The notes under the pieces were generated by a model that saw only the letters and a program-made list of their open reading frames with translations, did no database searches and was not told where the DNA came from. The translations under genes were made by a program, and so were the position numbers. A DNA stretch of 64,000 nucleotides from Sanghuangporus weigelae (taxonomy: Eukaryota; Basidiomycota; Agaricomycetes; Hymenochaetales; Hymenochaetaceae): contig CP137323.1 in NCBI GenBank assembly GCA_033182465.1, positions 1,984,001-2,048,000 of the forward strand, given 5' to 3'. Positions 35,101 to 46,423 of this stretch are shown here, piece by piece. Position 1 is the stretch's first letter. Every line of letters begins with the position of its first letter.

Positions 35101-35800
35101 AACAACTACCCAGTAATGGACAAGGAATTGCTGGCAATTGTCAAAGCTTTGAGCAATTGGCGACACCACTTAGAAGGAGCAAAACATGAGATCTGGGTGA
35201 TTAGCGATCAAGCAAACCTCCGGTATTTCATGGGAGCTAGAAAACTCAGTGGACGCCAGGCAAGATGGGCTACCTTTCTCAGCAGATTTCGATTCAGAAT
35301 CGAGTATCGACCAGGAACCAAGAATTCAAGAGCGGATGTACTATCACGACGGCCTGACTATGAACAAGGCGTAGAAGATGTACCAGAACAAGTCCTACTC
35401 CCTCCAGAGCTGTTCAGGAACCAGGAACTGCCCGTGTGCACGATACGGGTGTTTGAAATTACAGGAGGTTCGGAACTGGGAGAAAAGATTCGAGCAGGAT
35501 ACGAAAAGTCCAAGGAGCAAGAAATCGGGACTTTTGAAGAAGGATACTGGTGGAAAGATGGGAAAATGGTAATCCCACTAGTTGAGGAAATCAAACAAGA
35601 ATTAGTACGACAGTGCCATGACGCTCCAGCAGCAGGACACCCGGGAATAGATGAAATGATTACCAAACTGGAACGATGAGTATGGTGGCCAAAGATGAGG
35701 GAATGGATTGAAGATTACGTGCGCACTTGCGATACGTGCCAATGAACGAAGGCAAGGCAAGGAAAGACGCAACTGCCTTTGCAACCGCTGCCAGTGGCGA
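32129..35800 (+). mobile_element. Reverse transcriptase and RNase H region (fossil)
   Basis: Carries Ty3-type RT motifs (YRIVIDYRGLN, LDLRSGYNNI, QFGLMNAP, and the catalytic YLDD in ILIYLDDIII), then the RNase H/tether region (VLETDASNYAMGAVLSQ, DKELLAIV, RFRIEYRPGTKN) and the zinc-binding start of integrase. Broken. Confidence 0.9.
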
Positions 35801-37690
35801 TGTTGGTCGGCGGTGTCGTATCTGAAGGTGCTACAGATGTCCGTCCTACTAAGGGTGCTGAATGTATGAAGGGACCTCCAAAAATGGGATGCTGACGCTA
35901 TCAGACTCTCAAAGACCTACTACCCGGCAGGTGCCAGGAACCGTCGGAGACGTAATGGATGGGTCTAGGGATGCCGCTGGATAAAGGGAATAGGATAACA
36001 GGACCGCCGCTTGAGAGGGGGGATCACAGGGGGCTGCCGACGTAGCGTAAACACAATAGATGGAGAGAAAGGACCGTATAAGATGAATATATGGACTAAG
36101 CTGGAGTGAAAGGCTGGAAAGGGCGCTGCAGGGGTGTATGATAGGAAGGCTGTGTCGCCAGGTGGCCGCCGACGTCGAATAGAGGGGTGCCGGATTGAGG
36201 GGGAGGCTGCACAAATCTGCCGAAGTAGCGTAAACGCGATAGATGAAAGGAAAAGACCGTATAAGATCAATAGATGGGATAAACTGGAGTGAAAGGCTGG
36301 AAAGGACGCCAAAGGGGAGTCTGATAAGAAGCCTGGGTTGCCGAAGGGTCGCCGATGTCAAATAGAGGGGCGCCGGACAGGTATAAAGTGTGGGGAGGAG
36401 GCTCAGGGTTAAATCCCAAGCCCTACTCACTCACTGAACGTCAGAGCGGCAGAGGCGTACCGGAGGCGGCGAAGGCAAGTAGAATGTGGAGTCAAACAAG
36501 AGGAGATGTCAAGGATAGTATATAGTCAAGGGGGAGGCTCAGTACATGAGGGGAGACTCAGAGTGAGGGATATCTCAAACTCTGGCGCTCGGTCTGGTAC
36601 ATGCTCTTGGAATCCTTGCTAGGCTTGGAATCCCTGCTAGGCTTGGAATCCTTGCTAGGCTTGGAATCCTTGCTAGGCTTGGAATCCTTGCTAGGCTTGG
36701 AATCCTGTCGTCTACAAGCTAGTATAAGCTCTATATATACTCTACTGCTGTCGCCGACACATCCTACTGTCTGACAACATCTCCTGAGTCATCTGGGTCG
36801 CCAAGGGCCGCTGCCGGAGCGCCCAGGTGAAATCTGAGAGCGGCAACGTGAGGGGGGCATCCAATCACATGAAATATTGAGTATCTGCAATAACACGGGC
36901 GCCGGCGGAGTTGGGCTTGGTGGCGCGAGTCGGTGGCTTGGCACGCCGATGTACCACATGCCTACCTTCCATACATGGTCTAATGGGGGCCGCCGCGTCA
37001 GGGGGAAGTCGGGAAACCTCGGAACCGATGATCGGAGGCTGATATCGTGTATATGAGACAAAGGGCGCATCAGCCGATGTCCCTGAGGTGTCCGATGCAT
37101 CGGCGGCACTCAATACAGAGTGTGGGCGATCCCTAGTGACTAATATGAGTGGCCGGAGCGGCAGTGCTGTGGGGGACTGCCGGACTGGTGGCAGATACAT
37201 CGTAATGAGGCATGTAAGCACATATGACAATATATAGCTCCCTAGACAATGGGGGACTGCTTGGTAAGCTGTAGGAGGCGTCGGCGAGGGTACCTGAGGA
37301 TGTCTGAGTGTCCGCCGCATTGATCGGCGCCAAGGGGGGCCGACTCGGAGGCATCCAGAGTCGCCGCACGGCTGTACGTATGGTAAATCATAAGATCGGC
37401 GGCACATAGTCACTGAGGGATGTGTCCTATAGTGCCTGGTGCTGGGTAGGAGCTCTCGGCGGACCTGTCTGAGTGTCGGGGAGCCATCGGCGGATCGATT
37501 TGGGTCATAGGAGGGCGCCGCAGTACAGTACGTGTGCTGGAATCAATGGATACGTGCTCAAATGATGTCCCGAGTGCAATAGGAGTGTGCCCTCACACTC
37601 TCAGGTGTCGGCAGTGCTGGGATATGGTATCTGCAGTAAGAGGGAGCCATAGTATGAGTGTACTGGCACAGGAGGAGCCAGTGCGCTACA
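35801..37690 (-). mobile_element. Solo LTR of family B, copy 4 (1,890 bp)
   Basis: Minus orientation, TGTAGCGC...CCGACCAACA, flanked by the 4-bp duplication GCGA at 35,797-35,800 and 37,691-37,694. It is inserted in the integrase region of the large element. The longest B copy, partly because of five tandem copies of an 18-bp unit (TTGCTAGGCTTGGAATCC) at 36,615-36,704. Confidence 0.85.
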
Positions 37691-38938
37691 GCGAGACGAC
37701 CCTATGAAGAAATTACGATGGACTATGTGACCGGACTTCCAACTACAAGCAAAGGAAACAATGCAATACTGGTGGTAGTAGATCGGTTCTCGAAAATGGG
37801 AACGTTTATACCTACCACCGTAAATGCAAACTCGAAAACCACTGCTGACATGATGATCGAACATGTCTACAGCAAGGTTGGAACACCAAAGACAGTAATT
37901 AGTGACAGGGGACCGCAATTTGCAAGCCGGTTTACAGAACAGGTGAACCAGGCTCTTGGAATCGAAATGAAGCTTAGTACGGCATATCACCCACAAACCG
38001 ATGGACAAACAGAGCGAGTGAACCAGGAAATGGAACAGCTGTTACGATGCTATTCCAGTCTGCAACAGGATGATTGGGACGAACATCTTCCCATGGCAGA
38101 ATTCGCCTACAACAGTCAAACTCACGCAAGTACTGGGAAATCACCGTTCGAAGTGGTTTATGGGTTTCAGCCGGAAGTAGGATTTAAGCTTCCGATCCGA
38201 GGGACTCAAGACTATGTTGCAATGCAGAAGAAGCATCAGCGAGAAGCACTGGAAGCCCTTACTAAGGCACGAGACACAATGAAGAAGTTTGCAGATAAAC
38301 ACTGAGGCCTGATGCCGGAATTCGAGATCGGAAATAAGGTTATGTTAGATGGACGAAATATAACTCTATTGGTCCCTACTCGGAAATTAGGTGACCGGAA
38401 TGTCGGACCTTATACGATCGTTGCAAAGCATGGGCCGGTTAATTACAAGTTGGATCTTCCTAAGGAATTGAGGATCCACCCGATGTTTTACGCAGGACTA
38501 TTAATTCCCTATCGAGAACGCAAAGGTCTGGCACAACGAACAAGACCACCACCAGAAGTGATTGCTGGAGAAGCGGAATACGAGGTAGAAACAATCCGGG
38601 ATATGAAGAAAATAGGCACCACATGGAGATATCAGGTTAAATGGCTTGGCTACCCAGAAGAGGAGAACACCTGGGAACCTGTAGAAGGGCTTCGTAACAC
38701 CCCCAAAAAATTACGAGAGTATCACCAAAGGAACGGCTGGCCGGATGCCGTGAACCTTCCCTTTAGAAAGAAGGTTACAGAGATCGTTGCTCTGGTGCAG
38801 AGATTGATAGACTTACGCAGAATGGACGACTATTACCTGAGCACGCTCTATGGAAGAGAGGTGCTACAGAGAACTAGAAAACGAAGGAAATACGACAGCA
38901 AGACGGGTATAAAGCAACGAGATTTTGCCTATTGTTAG
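37691..38938 (+). mobile_element. Integrase core and chromodomain region (fossil)
   Basis: Integrase catalytic core motifs (TMDYVTGLP, VISDRGPQF, YHPQTDGQTERVNQ) are followed by a C-terminal chromodomain (YEVETIRDMKK, then YQVKWLGYPEEENTWEP). The chromodomain places the element among chromoviruses, whose integrases favour heterochromatin. Broken. Confidence 0.88.
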
Positions 38939-38988
38939 AAATTGCTTTAGTCTGCATTATAGTACACACGTGATAGCATATAAGCAAC

Positions 38989-39726
38989 ATGTATACACGC
39001 TCATCAAGAATGCTCGAAGCCATGATAAAGAGAATAGTTAACCAAGGACGAGCCAGTGAATGGCCAGAAGTAAAAGACTGTGAGAAATGTCAACAAGCAC
39101 ATCAAATCGGATGGGACATTTACTGTACAATAATTACATCGATCCTGATGACCGAAGTATTACAAATGAACTTCGACATACGAGCTACACACAGGATATT
39201 CCCAGGATACACTATACAAGATGGGGTAGAAAAGCCTAATCCAGGATACATAACATATGAGCATATGATAGCAATATTCTCACATGACGAACGAGATTAC
39301 TTAACGAATGCGGGAGTACAGATTAAATTCCCGAAGCGTAAACATAAAGAGGAATGTCAATTTATTCATATTAACATTGACATACCATATAGGAAGGGAG
39401 CTAATGAAATAGTACGACGAGTAGCAGAGAATACATTGACTAGAGTTAAAGAATTCATTAGACTCATTGATACAGAAGGAGTATCAATTATAGACGAACG
39501 GATCACTGAGCTAATGATAGAGCATAGGATAAAGTTCATGATCGGCAAGATCAAGATCTCGATGCCGCCAGAAGAAGGATTCACAAGGATGACAACATAC
39601 CTACACAAGTTAAGCTTTCCGGTAGATGATAGAACACCAGTAGGAAAACCCACAGGACTTCCGGAGGAAGATGTCATACCGAGCAGGCACCGAAGCTCAG
39701 AATCCATGGAGATCGACGATCGCTAG
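38989..39726 (+). mobile_element. Downstream accessory frame X of the large element
   Basis: An open 245-codon frame directly after the chromodomain region. I do not recognise it. It is mostly hydrophilic, with MTEVLQMNFDIRATHRIF and a short segment (DCEKCQQAH). There is no signal peptide or membrane segment, so it does not look like an envelope gene. Its position between integrase and LTR is where accessory or env-like genes lie in some Ty3 relatives. Confidence 0.55.
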
Positions 39727-40439
39727 ATACGCAAAGGTAATCTTATCAGGAAAGAGATAAGAAGCGATTGCAAGTAGTAGATGAGAGTAAAGACATTCCA
39801 GCCTGCACAGACAGAGTAGCAGGACGAGTCAATAGGAGTTAAAGCATCAGTCAGATAGTCCGAGTCAGAAGAAGCATGTAAGTCCTAACTCTGAGGAAGA
39901 AAAGCTGTAGAACGAACCAGAAAGAACTGGTAGAACTCAGTATCAAAGACTTACCAGCAAAATCACTGAAGATAGAAAGTATGCACCAGAAGGTGCTAGT
40001 AACAGTTAAACTATAACAGTAGAACTCAGGCATTGTAGCACATAGCATTGTGGAGCTGAGAAACTGGTAGAACAAACCAGAACATGAAGTACAATCGGAA
40101 TTGACAAGGAGCTCTAGGAATTGACTCAGAATGCAAGGAATTGACAAGGAAAGGATTGTGGACAGCATAAAGACAGAGGTAGATAGTTATAGTAGTAGCC
40201 ATAGTATAGCCACACCTGTAGAGTATAAAAGAAGGCCAAACGAGCCATCCAAGTGTCAGTTTAATTCATCTTCCAAATGCCCCACAAAGCAAGTTGGAAT
40301 CTTCTCTCATACAAACACTAGCTTGATAGCTACCTTTGCCTGATTCATCGACATCGCTCATCATCTCAAGCAGTGTGAGACACTTGCTTCAGTAGTAAGT
40401 CATACATATTACTCCTCTTACTCTGATTCTAACACCTAT

Positions 40440-40870
40440 CCAGAATGGCACAAGCATCATTGGAGAGCTGCTAAACGGCCATTCACCCGAGCAATCGCAA
40501 TACCTGCACGATACGAGATAGACTACCAAAAGGAGGAAGGACCCTCCTATGAGGATTGGTATAATGCTGACTTGACGGATAGCGAGGTCAGTGAGGCTTA
40601 GTGAAGAAGCCTGGGGTACAACCTGGATATGTCGTAAAACTATCCCTAGCACCTAAGATCGGAATAGGTATGCTAGAAGGATCTGATATATCCCTTAACT
40701 ATATCCTAGCCTGTTTGGAAGCAGCTAGTACGTTGGAGGCTGACATGGAATCGAGGCCAGGTTTAGAACCAAATTTGGTTTGGGAAGCAGGACATCCTAG
40801 ACTGTTACACGACGAGTACCTCAGAGAGTGGGAAAGTATTGCCAATCACAACCTAAGATTTTGGTTGTAA
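40440..40870 (+). mobile_element. Second downstream frame Y, ahead of the polypurine tract
   Basis: Protein-like but unrecognised sequence (GYVVKLSLAPKIGIG, LNYILACLEAASTLEADM) in broken frames just before the polypurine tract. It could be part of the same accessory module as frame X or of the frame continuing into the LTR. Confidence 0.35.
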
Positions 40871-40950
40871 AGGAACCAGACAAAACAGCAAGATTATGGC
40901 TACCACAATTAATTGGATCCACACTCTCCTTGCAGTCCGAAGTGGATCTT

Positions 40951-40961
40951 AGGAGGAGGAA
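40951..40961 (+). other. Polypurine tract
   Basis: AGGAGGAGGAA directly precedes the LTR start TGTTAC, the expected plus-strand primer position. It fixes the left end of the 3' LTR. Confidence 0.8.
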
Positions 40962-42484
40962 TGTTACAAAAATCGTGGATTACCTAATGCGGCATGGGCC
41001 AAGACATTTTACACACCGAATTACGATGCCAAATCAAGATTATTTTGAAAGGCTACTAAGGCAGAACAGTGGTGGCGATTCAAGAGTGGCAAATCACACA
41101 TCGTCAGAAGAAGACTCGGAGGACTCTAATGCTTTGCAACTAGGATTAACTAATATGCACATTGGACACACTCCTCCGCCAGAACGCGGTCTGGCGGCGA
41201 TAGAAGGAAGGAATATCGCAAGGTATACGGAACTCCTGCAACGAAGACATTATTGGTGTAGTGCAACTAGAAGATTTGTACATGGGAGCTTGGTATGCGC
41301 CAATTGTTACTTGACCTACCAACGAAGCTGGGTACTCTCAGAATGGCTCATGAAGAACTTCACGGAATGGTTAATCGTTGGGGAGGCAGCCGATGTCAAG
41401 ATTCGGCACAAGCCTGGACCTTCGGAACGAACGGAAGACCAACTATTACCGAACCGTAGAATGAGCGCATACAACTATGAGGTATCCATATGGCTTAGCG
41501 ATAGGGATATCTATGCATTGAAGGTCGGTGTGTGAGCGTAGATCAATCAGCATCGACACCAGACCTTATGCGCTCACACGGCAGTGGAAGTTGATTGGCC
41601 TGTTTACAAACAGCCGCCTTCGGATATCGAACATCTTACGGAAGAAGCGATAGAACACTTGATGCAGGCTTGGTGGACATCAGAGCCAGGGGTAATTACA
41701 GTTGATGAGTGGTATAGCCGTGAGCACTTGGGACAGAGGCTACGGTTAACCACGGGCGTGGGACTACAACTATCAGACATCGAAGTCGCGGCAAGGCACA
41801 GAAGGAGTGTAGCAGAGTATACACAGCCGCCGGAAGAAGATCGGCAGGTATTGCCGATCTTGAACCCCAGTATCACTATCTCCCCCATGATCGAGGATTA
41901 AGCGGCAGAAGCTCGGCCCAGGAACGGAGCGTACGATCAGGGGAAGTCAGCCTGATAAACAAAGCAGCATCATGGGAAAAGATAAGCAGAGATTAACATG
42001 TGATAACAATGGTGATCGGAGGAAGCACGGAAGAAGCTTCTCAAAGCATCAGGGTGGTAGGACTCAAACAAACCTTCCTAGTATGGCAGAAATATGGTGT
42101 TTCAACACGAGAGGACGATATTGGTGTTGGCGCCAGAGTAAAGTACTGGTGTCAGAGAAAACATATTGTCTAGGCCAATAGCAAGGCTGTAGTTGGTAGT
42201 AATAGGTAGTCAGTAGTATTTAGTAGATACGTTATTTAAGCGCCAGCTGAGCGGGGCATTGTCCCTCAGCAAAATTATTTTGTACTCTCAATCGAGAACT
42301 GTACCCCTTGATTGAAACTCTGCTCTACTACTAAGGTCAAGCTTGAGCCCATAGCTCGCTTCTAAAAGTAGTACATCTATAACCTTCACTCTATCTCCAA
42401 GTTATTATCAACAGAAGGAGTAGGCAGGGACTTGTTCCGGTACGCTCGGACGAACCACCTTGTCCAAAAGTACTGGTCCTAACA
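40962..42484 (+). repeat. 3' LTR of family A (1,523 bp) with internal reading frame
   Basis: Runs from TGTTAC (after the polypurine tract) to CTAACA. It contains a broken reading frame of nearly 300 codons (about 41,026-41,901), also present in the solo copy at 13,807-17,116. A TATA-like TTATTTAAG lies near 42,231. A conserved frame this long inside an LTR is unusual. Confidence 0.85.
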
Positions 42485-43144
42485 ACTCAGTAGGTATCAA
42501 CGGGCTCCGATAGACTAAGTTTCACAGTAGTCTATGCAACATCTGATCTTCCCATCTCTTCAACAAATTGCTGAAAGGAAAATGCAAATAGATATAAGCA
42601 ATATACAATATTTGAATATCTACAGTTGGCTGACAGAGAGAAGAGAGCATATGTACAAAGCTCATGAGAAGTATACTACTTTTAAGCTTATCAACTACAT
42701 GTTGACGTATACACTCTAAGTTTAATGAGTCCAATAAATACTCTCCATAATCCTGATGTCTTTGGGTATCATACAACCAACCCTGTTCCGTTGTTTCTAC
42801 TCTCCGTGCTCTAGGAGGACACAACTCTCTGTAGTCCTTGTAGCTACTGTGCCTTTGGATGTAAGCAGTTTATTGACACATGTAACAAATTCATGTTTAT
42901 AATTGAGTTCAACAAAATTGGTTAAAATAACTGATACTTAAAACAAGGAGAAAAAGATGACCAGATATCATCGCTCAGTGACTCCCGATTCTCGAAGCAA
43001 TCTATCTAGATAAGATAAAAACAGACCTTTATACTAATCTTCTCCCATTGAAGAATCTAGCCTTACCGGATAAAAGGTGCTCCGATTGTGATTGTGCTCC
43101 GAACAAAACTCGAGATGACAAAGCCCTGAAAAGTTATTTGCATT
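42485..43144. other. Flank between the Ty3 element and the DNA transposon
   Basis: About 660 bp, AT-rich, with no convincing gene. It ends in TTTGCATT, whose last three bases (ATT) are the target duplication of the CACTA element. Confidence 0.5.
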
Positions 43145-43660
43145 CACAGCGGGCAAATACCGGTTTCGGCAGTGCTGCGATAACGGTCGAAAGTAGAAAC
43201 GAAATTAATAATTGCGTCAATGATTGCGGCAGGGTCGTGACTTATTAATGCAACGTGCCTGACGGCTTTGTTGAGACAATAAATTGCGTAATCGATTGCA
43301 AAAGGGGTTTCGACCCATCTGAGATTACAAATAGCAACATGTTTGCAACCGAAAGGGAAATTTGAAGTTGCGTCACGGTGGCAACTTATTATGTCACTCG
43401 TGATTTCCCTCTTTGTGAGATTTTAAATGTCACACCTGACGCGATTTGTAATTTCGCTACCGGTTGCACTCGGGTGGGCGATCAGTGGTCGCTCAGCGGG
43501 CCGTTCCGCGGGCGATCACCGCATTCAGTGGTCGCTCAGCGGGCCGTTCTGCGGGCAATCACCGCATTCAGTGGGCGATCCGCGGGACATTCAGCGGGCG
43601 ATCACCGCGTTCAGTGGGCGATCCGCGGGACGTTCAGCGGGCGATCAATGTGGTGGGGCG
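43145..43660 (+). repeat. Left terminal inverted repeat with subterminal tandem repeats
   Basis: The first ~340 bp are unique-looking. From about 43,480 the sequence is a tandem array of related ~40 bp units rich in GGGCGATC and GCGGG (for example GGGCGATCACCGCATTCAGT). Subterminal repeats bind the transposition proteins in plant CACTA elements. Open frames here are by-products of the repeat. Confidence 0.85.
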
Positions 43661-45703
43661 ATGAACGGGCGATGGGACGCGTCAATTTCTTGTCTTCTTG
43701 CCACCGTCATCCTCCATCCTGTCTTCCTTCACCGTCCCTGCTCACTTTAACGACTCGCAATGTTAAGTAATAAAGGGCACTAGTACTTTATTTCTGGTAT
43801 CAACTCTGGCACACGCAGGGCAATCAGTATTTGACAGATTTATACATTCTTCACGCCTCAACATCCTCCGAATCATCAACGAACTGAAGGCCCCTGCTAT
43901 CGTACGGTCTCGACAAGAAAGCGCAAGACGAACAATCGCGCAAGGTGAACTTGCGGATACCGCAAAGACTATCCTGAACAATAGTCATAACGGTCTTGTT
44001 CGCTTGGGGCGAAATGATCTGGGCACCCACGCTATTTGACTGAGTTCGGCCCGAGTCTCCTAGGCCTGAGGAACGCTACACGGAGATCAGAAATAAAAAT
44101 ACAAGGCGGCAGTGATACGACATCACCATCGAAGTCGGCATTATACGAAGGAGTGACGGAAAGATTGAGACGAAGGCTGCATCAAATTGGTCAGAGCTCA
44201 GGCATGAATATATAGGCCGGTTGGGCACGCACTCGAATAGGGCATTGGTTGGACCCTGTGACACATCATAGACATCTTGTGTAACGATGGCTATCGGTTG
44301 AACAGGACATAACTGCGTTGATAGGTAAATTAGACTAGATCAAGCGCTACTGAATGGTAGACTTACTCTCCGTTCCTTAAGTGCCTTTCAACGACCCGTC
44401 CATATAGAAGAATTGCTTCAGCACGCTTATTGTACCGAAGATCTATAGCTCCCAAGTATCTCGAGTCACTTATCGCGCTCCAGTGTATTCTCTCGGTCCG
44501 TTCCGCACGAGCTCTTGTAAGCATGCGATATTGTACGGAGTCACTGCCAAACAGTTTAAATCACACATCAATCAAAACGCTCTTTCTACTAACCTCTTGT
44601 TGGTACGTAAGAGTCATGGCGATGCTCTTCGGCACACCAACTTCGTCAAATTCCAGCTTTGGGTCTCGGTGATGACAGTACGTTCCAAATAATTGATACG
44701 TTTCCCCATCAAGTTACCACGTAGACGACCCTCCGACTGTAAAAGAGTACGAATAACTTTGACGGGTCGACCAGACTTTTGTAGAGCTTGAGGTACCCCA
44801 GCAATGTCGTTGCCCATGTATATGGCGACATGGAACTGGACATAACATGGTAAGCAACGAAGCCTGGGATCAATGTGTTAGTGATGAGTCGGACCGTATT
44901 ATTTGTGCAACGTGCGTACCCGCGAACGATGAATATCGTATCGGCTTGGGACCTGTAGCTTCTACGTGACTATTTCCGCGAGTACTTTGTGAATATTTGA
45001 TGCATCGAAAATAGACATAGAAAGGAACCGGGACTAAAATAATAATACAAATTATACATGTAAGTGAACTCCGCTCGGAAGCGTCCGATCGCGAGGAGTT
45101 AACCACGTGATCTGTTATTTTCCGTTTTTATTGCCATTTTTTTTGAAATAACTACTACTAGTCGACGGCAAGAAACAGACAGAGTGCTGCTATCTCTAAT
45201 AAAGCAAATTATGGGCCATTAGATCGAGGACATGTGATTTTTTGATTTTTTGATCATTGATTATTGGTTCAAATCCATGTACATAACTTTTGTACGTAGT
45301 CCAAAGAAGTTTAGAGACGATTAAGAGAAATGAGTGTCATATTGCTGCCTGTGTGATTGCGAAACAGTTTGATACTTCATCGTATGCACAAAACCGGTCG
45401 AATAAGACAAAATAAGAGTATTTCAGAGTGAGGTGAGATGCACTGGCCGAATCCGGTAAATGCGCGCTTGAGTCGACGCGACTTGCCTATCGTCGTGCCC
45501 GCTCGCCTCTAGCTCGCTGCCTACGCTGATCACAATCTGCACAAGACAGCTTGTGGACACTATAGAAGTGAGTAAACATTTCCTGTCATATGATCGCCAC
45601 GAACTTACGAACTTTGCTCAATGGTACATCCAATATGTCGCATTTATTTGGTCGCCTCCTATTTGACTAAACCTACGCAGATCGCAAATGATACTCTCCG
45701 CAA
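43661..45703. other. Left interior of the transposon, no gene recognised
   Basis: About 2 kb with only short overlapping open frames on both strands (for example 44,430-44,672). None shows a motif or a convincing splice chain. A T-rich low-complexity stretch lies at about 45,120-45,260. Confidence 0.4.
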
Positions 45704-46423
45704 ATGGGTGTCAAGCTATCGAAGACCGCAATCCAGCGCGAAGGTGCGCAGAAGGATGGTGCGCAAGCCGCAATCGCGGCTGGAGTGCCAGTGGACGAGC
45801 TGGGAGCAGGGGAGGTGAGTTTCATTTTTATTTTCATTCGTACATAGCTACTTCTTCCATATCCATGTCATCCTCACTTTCCTGGTCGGAATTTATGTGT
45901 TCGTCTGCGTTGTCGAGTACGATCGGCTTGTCCTCAGTCCCATCATCCCGTATTCCAAGTACCCATCCACTCATCTCGTCTCCTTCCATCACGAGAACGC
46001 CTTCTTTGACCTGTTCGCCTTTCTTTTTCGCGGCGTTTTTGTTCTTGCTTGTTCCATCACCGGTATCATCGGTGGTGCGGTCGCCATTTTCTTCTGGCAG
46101 CAGGCAAAGTATTTCATTAGTGCTTAGGGAGGATTTGTGCTTGGCCATTGGATTCAAACTTTCAGAGAAGGCGGGTTGATCTGACGAGGAAATAGTTCGA
46201 AGAGCAAAATCCCGACCTGAAGTTCGGGGTAGGATTACGAAAGCGCGAGGAGAGAAAGAAGCAGAGCGCGAAGAGGAAAGAAAGGATGAAAGGGAAGAAG
46301 GTGAGTTCTCTCGTTACAGATGCAAGCTTATTTTTTAATTTTAATTTAATTTTAATTTATTTTCCTGAACAGATTCCGAAAGTTAAGAACGTCAGGGGCG
46401 GCACTGTTGATGTCGCCGAGTAA
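45704..46423 (+). CDS. Possible small basic cargo gene, three exons
   Basis: Exons 45,704-45,814, 46,196-46,300 and 46,373-46,423 are all in phase 0 with GT-AG introns. They would encode 87 aa starting MGVKLSKTAIQREGAQKDG, then a Lys/Arg/Glu-rich helix (KREERKKQSAKRKER) and a short tail (KVKNVRGGTVDVAE). Function unknown; the basic helix could bind nucleic acid. The first intron is long (381 nt) and contains an acidic open frame on the opposite strand (45,834-46,157), so one of the two readings may be wrong. More 5' exons are possible. Confidence 0.35.

Larger units (their letters stand above)
26065..42484 (+). mobile_element. Large Ty3/gypsy chromovirus-like element, nested with two foreign LTRs
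   Basis: An element of about 16.4 kb: truncated 5' LTR, 5' accessory frames, gag, protease, RT, RNase H, integrase, chromodomain, two further 3' frames, polypurine tract, full 3' LTR. A D LTR (30,791-32,128) sits in the protease end and a B LTR (35,801-37,690) at the start of integrase. The element is broken, by my reading in about ten places apart from the two insertions. The LTRs differ by about 7 percent over the ~330 bp I compared by eye, so this insertion is older than the B LTRs nested in it. Confidence 0.9.

Noticed and set aside
36615-36704. CRISPR-like array
   Set aside because: Direct tandem units of 18 bp without spacers, inside an LTR of a eukaryotic genome.
38989-39726. Envelope gene in the Ty3 element
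   Set aside because: No signal peptide, hydrophobic fusion peptide or transmembrane anchor in the frame.
43378-43770. Open frames in the terminal repeats of the CACTA element
   Set aside because: Three overlapping frames all translate the GCGATC tandem array; this is a repeat by-product.
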